Positions 61,745 through 64,000 of a stretch of DNA of 64,000 nucleotides are shown one piece after another; position 1 is the first letter of the stretch, and every line of letters starts with the position of its first letter. The translations under genes and the position numbers were made by a program. Under the pieces are notes generated by a model. That model had not been told where the DNA came from and ran no database searches. It saw only the letters and a list, made by a program, of their open reading frames with translations. This DNA comes from Cunninghamella blakesleeana. Lineage: Eukaryota > Mucoromycota > Mucoromycetes > Mucorales > Cunninghamellaceae. The stretch covers positions 2,709,501 to 2,773,500 of the forward strand of contig JAFCIZ010000001.1 of NCBI GenBank assembly GCA_017871115.1. Direction: 5' to 3'.

Positions 61745-64000
61745 ATGGAATTATCACCTAATAATGGAGCAACAGGGACTGAAAATAATGATATAAGTTC
61801 TTATATATCAAACTTATCAAATAATAACAATAATAATAATAATAAAAATAATAATAATGAAACAACTGTAAATAATTTAGATCAACAACAATATAATATT
61901 CAAAATATTTCAAGTACTATTCAACAACAAAAAGATTTATATAATAATAATCGAATTCCTACTTTTAATTCAACCAATATAAATGCTAATAAAGATCCAC
62001 AACAACAACAACAACAGCCGGTCAAAGCTATTACCGAACAGCGTAAAGAAGATACTTTTTATCAGTCGTTACAAATACGTCTTCATCATTCAGTTGGTAG
62101 TTTAAGTATAAGTCCTGCCTCTCGCGATGTCGTCTTAGCTGGGTAAATACATATAAAAATATTTTTTTCAGTATTGGTTATTTGTTAATAATAATAAAAA
62201 CTAATGAATATTACTGCTATTATTATAACTATCTGTTTTTATATATTAAAAGCCGACAAGGTCTTGTTATCATCGATTTAGAAAATCCTTGGTTAATACC
62301 ACGTATCTTACCACATATGTCAAAATGGGAAGTAGCTGATGTACAATGGAGTCCTTATGTAAGCCGTGAAGCTTGGGTAGCATCGACTGTAAGTAAATAA
62401 AACCATAAGTAATAGAGTTTATTAAAAAAAAAAAAGCTATATTCACCATAATTATAAAATAAAAAATATATTTATATTTATTATATATATACATTGGATT
62501 TAAAATAGTCAAATCAAAAATTATTGATATGGAATTTAAATTCAAGCTCGCAAGTGATTGAGCATACTATTCATGCTCATGCACGAGCTATATCCGATAT
62601 AAACTGGTCTCCACATCATCCTGATATTGTAGCTACCTGTTCTGTTGATACTTATGTTTGCGTATGGGATCTTCGTTGTGCTGGAAATAGTCACCAAAGA
62701 CGAGAAGATGATCTTTATTATAGACCCGCAAATTCTTTTACACCATGGAATGGTAATAAGATAGCTGCATATATATATATATATAGAAAATATAAAAATT
62801 ACAAAGAATATTCTATTTTAATATAATATATATATTCCTTTTCTTTTTTTCATCTTAGCTGCTGCTACCCAGGTCAAATTTAACTTTAAAAATGAGTATT
62901 TAGTTGCTTCCGCCCATGATAAAGATGTGAAAATATGGGATATGCGTGTAAATAATAATAGTATATTTATATATATGAACATGGTCCCATGGTAGTATGT
63001 TTAATAAAAATATTTTTTCCATTGCTATTTTTATTACTAAATTTTAAAATAGAAAGGAGCCGTCCCTATGACAAGTATTACTGCCCATTCAAAAAAAATA
63101 TACGGTATCGATTGGAGTAGACAAAACGATCATGATATTGTTACGTGTAGTTTAGATAAATTAGTTAAGGTAATTGAATTATATCTAATTATTAAAGGAG
63201 AAAAAATATAAAAATATAAAAAAATAAAATGATATTTATTGGCCTAATTTTTATTTTTATTCTTTAAAATGGCAGTATTGGAATATACATTCACCAGAAA
63301 AAGAAGAAGAAACCATTACAACTAATTCCCCTGTTTGGCGTGCAAGAAATACTCCTTTTGGCAACGGAGTACTTACAATGCCTCAACGTTCAGAATCAAC
63401 TCTTTATTTATATAATCGTGCAACACCAGAAAAACCAGTTCATTTATTTGAAGGTCATACTGATACAGTAAAAGAATTTGTTTGGAGATGGAAAGGCGGC
63501 CAAGCTAATGATGCGGGTAATAATATTTTATAATGACGACAATAATAAAGAATAAAAAATAAAACAAACATTAAATATAGAAATCAATAAATAGATTAAT
63601 TTATATATACTATTTAATTATAGATGATCGTGAGTTCCAATTAGTAACATGGTCTAAAGATCAAAATTTAAGGCTCTGGCCAGTATCTGAAGATATAATG
63701 AAGGTAAAAAAATAAAAATAAAAAAATAAAAAAAAACTTGGTATGATTAATTATATTAATTGTAAGTATATAATATTCATTATAGTCTGTTGGCCACTGT
63801 CCAAGTTCAAAAAAAACATGCTATAGGGTTCCTTCAAAAGCACTTGGTTCAAATGGTATCTACCACTCGCATTCTTTTCAAGAAACACCAGTAGAGGATG
63901 AAAAAACTGATGAACGCTCGCTCTCAGTAGCAGCAGCTATAGCACCTATCAAATTGATACCTTCTAATACATCAGCTTTCAATGGATCTATTGGGAATTA
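61745..64000 (+). CDS. SEA3: WDR59/SEA3 WD40 protein of GATOR2 (SEACAT), C-terminus beyond window
   Basis: Eight exons are visible (61745-62142, 62253-62388, 62509-62752, 62859-62947, 63053-63169, 63276-63516, 63624-63703, 63786->64000), giving at least 506 residues. An Asn/Gln-rich start is followed by WD repeats in the WDR59 order: SNQKLLIWNL, HARAISDINWSPHHPDIVAT, CSVDTYVCVWDLR, VASAHDKDVKIWDMR, CSLDKLVKYWNIH, the insert VWRARNTPFGNGVLTMP, HTDTVKEFVWRW and LVTWSKDQNLRLWPV. In yeast and animals this subunit of GATOR2 opposes GATOR1, so that TORC1 stays active when amino acids are plentiful. The RWD and RING-like parts would lie past the right edge. Confidence 0.9.

Overview
This is a nuclear fungal window. 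It is very AT-rich and gene-dense, and nearly every gene is cut by short introns with GTAAGT-like donors. The gene content points to an early-diverging fungus, most likely Mucoromycota (Mucorales-like). It includes an Integrator INTS2-like gene and one AT-AC intron of the U12 class, both generally missing from Ascomycota and Basidiomycota, together with a GPI-type chitin deacetylase, a CCCH/FG nucleoporin and long Asn/Gln/Ser-rich insertions. I joined exons by hand and checked that each model keeps frame; no search was run.

Layout. 1-10.6 kb (-): the 3'-truncated end of a giant RIM15/Greatwall-type kinase gene. 10.9-12.6 kb (-): GID4, the substrate receptor of the GID/CTLH ubiquitin ligase. 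12.8-14.4 kb (-): an F-box protein. 15.2-15.9 kb (+): a 74-residue 4F5/zf-met2 zinc-finger protein. 16.3-17.8 kb (-): chitin deacetylase. 19.1-20.5 kb (-): an ER J-protein, divergent from an INTS2-like gene (20.8-23.5 kb, +). 23.6-25.1 kb (-): a small OB-fold protein and an unrecognised 74-residue protein. 25.5-26.9 kb (-): a multipass membrane protein. 27.1-30.2 kb (-): a winged-helix plus PP2C phosphatase model, divergent from a CUE1-like gene (30.5-31.7 kb, +). 32.2-33.8 kb (-): NUP42-like FG nucleoporin. 35.9-37.1 kb (+): a Mid2-like single-pass protein. 37.4-40.2 kb (-): acid sphingomyelinase, divergent from a KHA1-type antiporter (41.0-44.3 kb, +). 44.6-45.3 kb (+): URA5. 45.7-46.7 kb (-): HAP3/NF-YB. 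47.5-51.9 kb (-): tandem wax-synthase-like MBOAT genes. 53.2-56.4 kb (+): SLM1-like BAR/PH protein. 57.0-60.7 kb (-): OSH3. 61.7-64 kb (+): WDR59/SEA3, running off the window.

Several genes belong to nutrient and TOR signalling or to membrane-lipid control: RIM15 and GID4 (glucose/quiescence), WDR59 (GATOR2/SEACAT, upstream of TORC1), SLM (TORC2), OSH3, sphingomyelinase and the MBOAT pair. I see no operon-like logic beyond shared divergent promoters.

Most notable observations: an AT-AC intron with a near-perfect U12 donor in HAP3; a probable winged-helix/PP2C fusion; a compact fungal INTS2; a 222-bp tract with one mismatch shared by the two MBOAT genes; a 30-nt microexon that restores the GID4 C-terminus; and a minimal upstream ORF that overlaps the RIM15 start codon by one base. 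I found no tRNA, rRNA, transposon, CRISPR array or viral gene.
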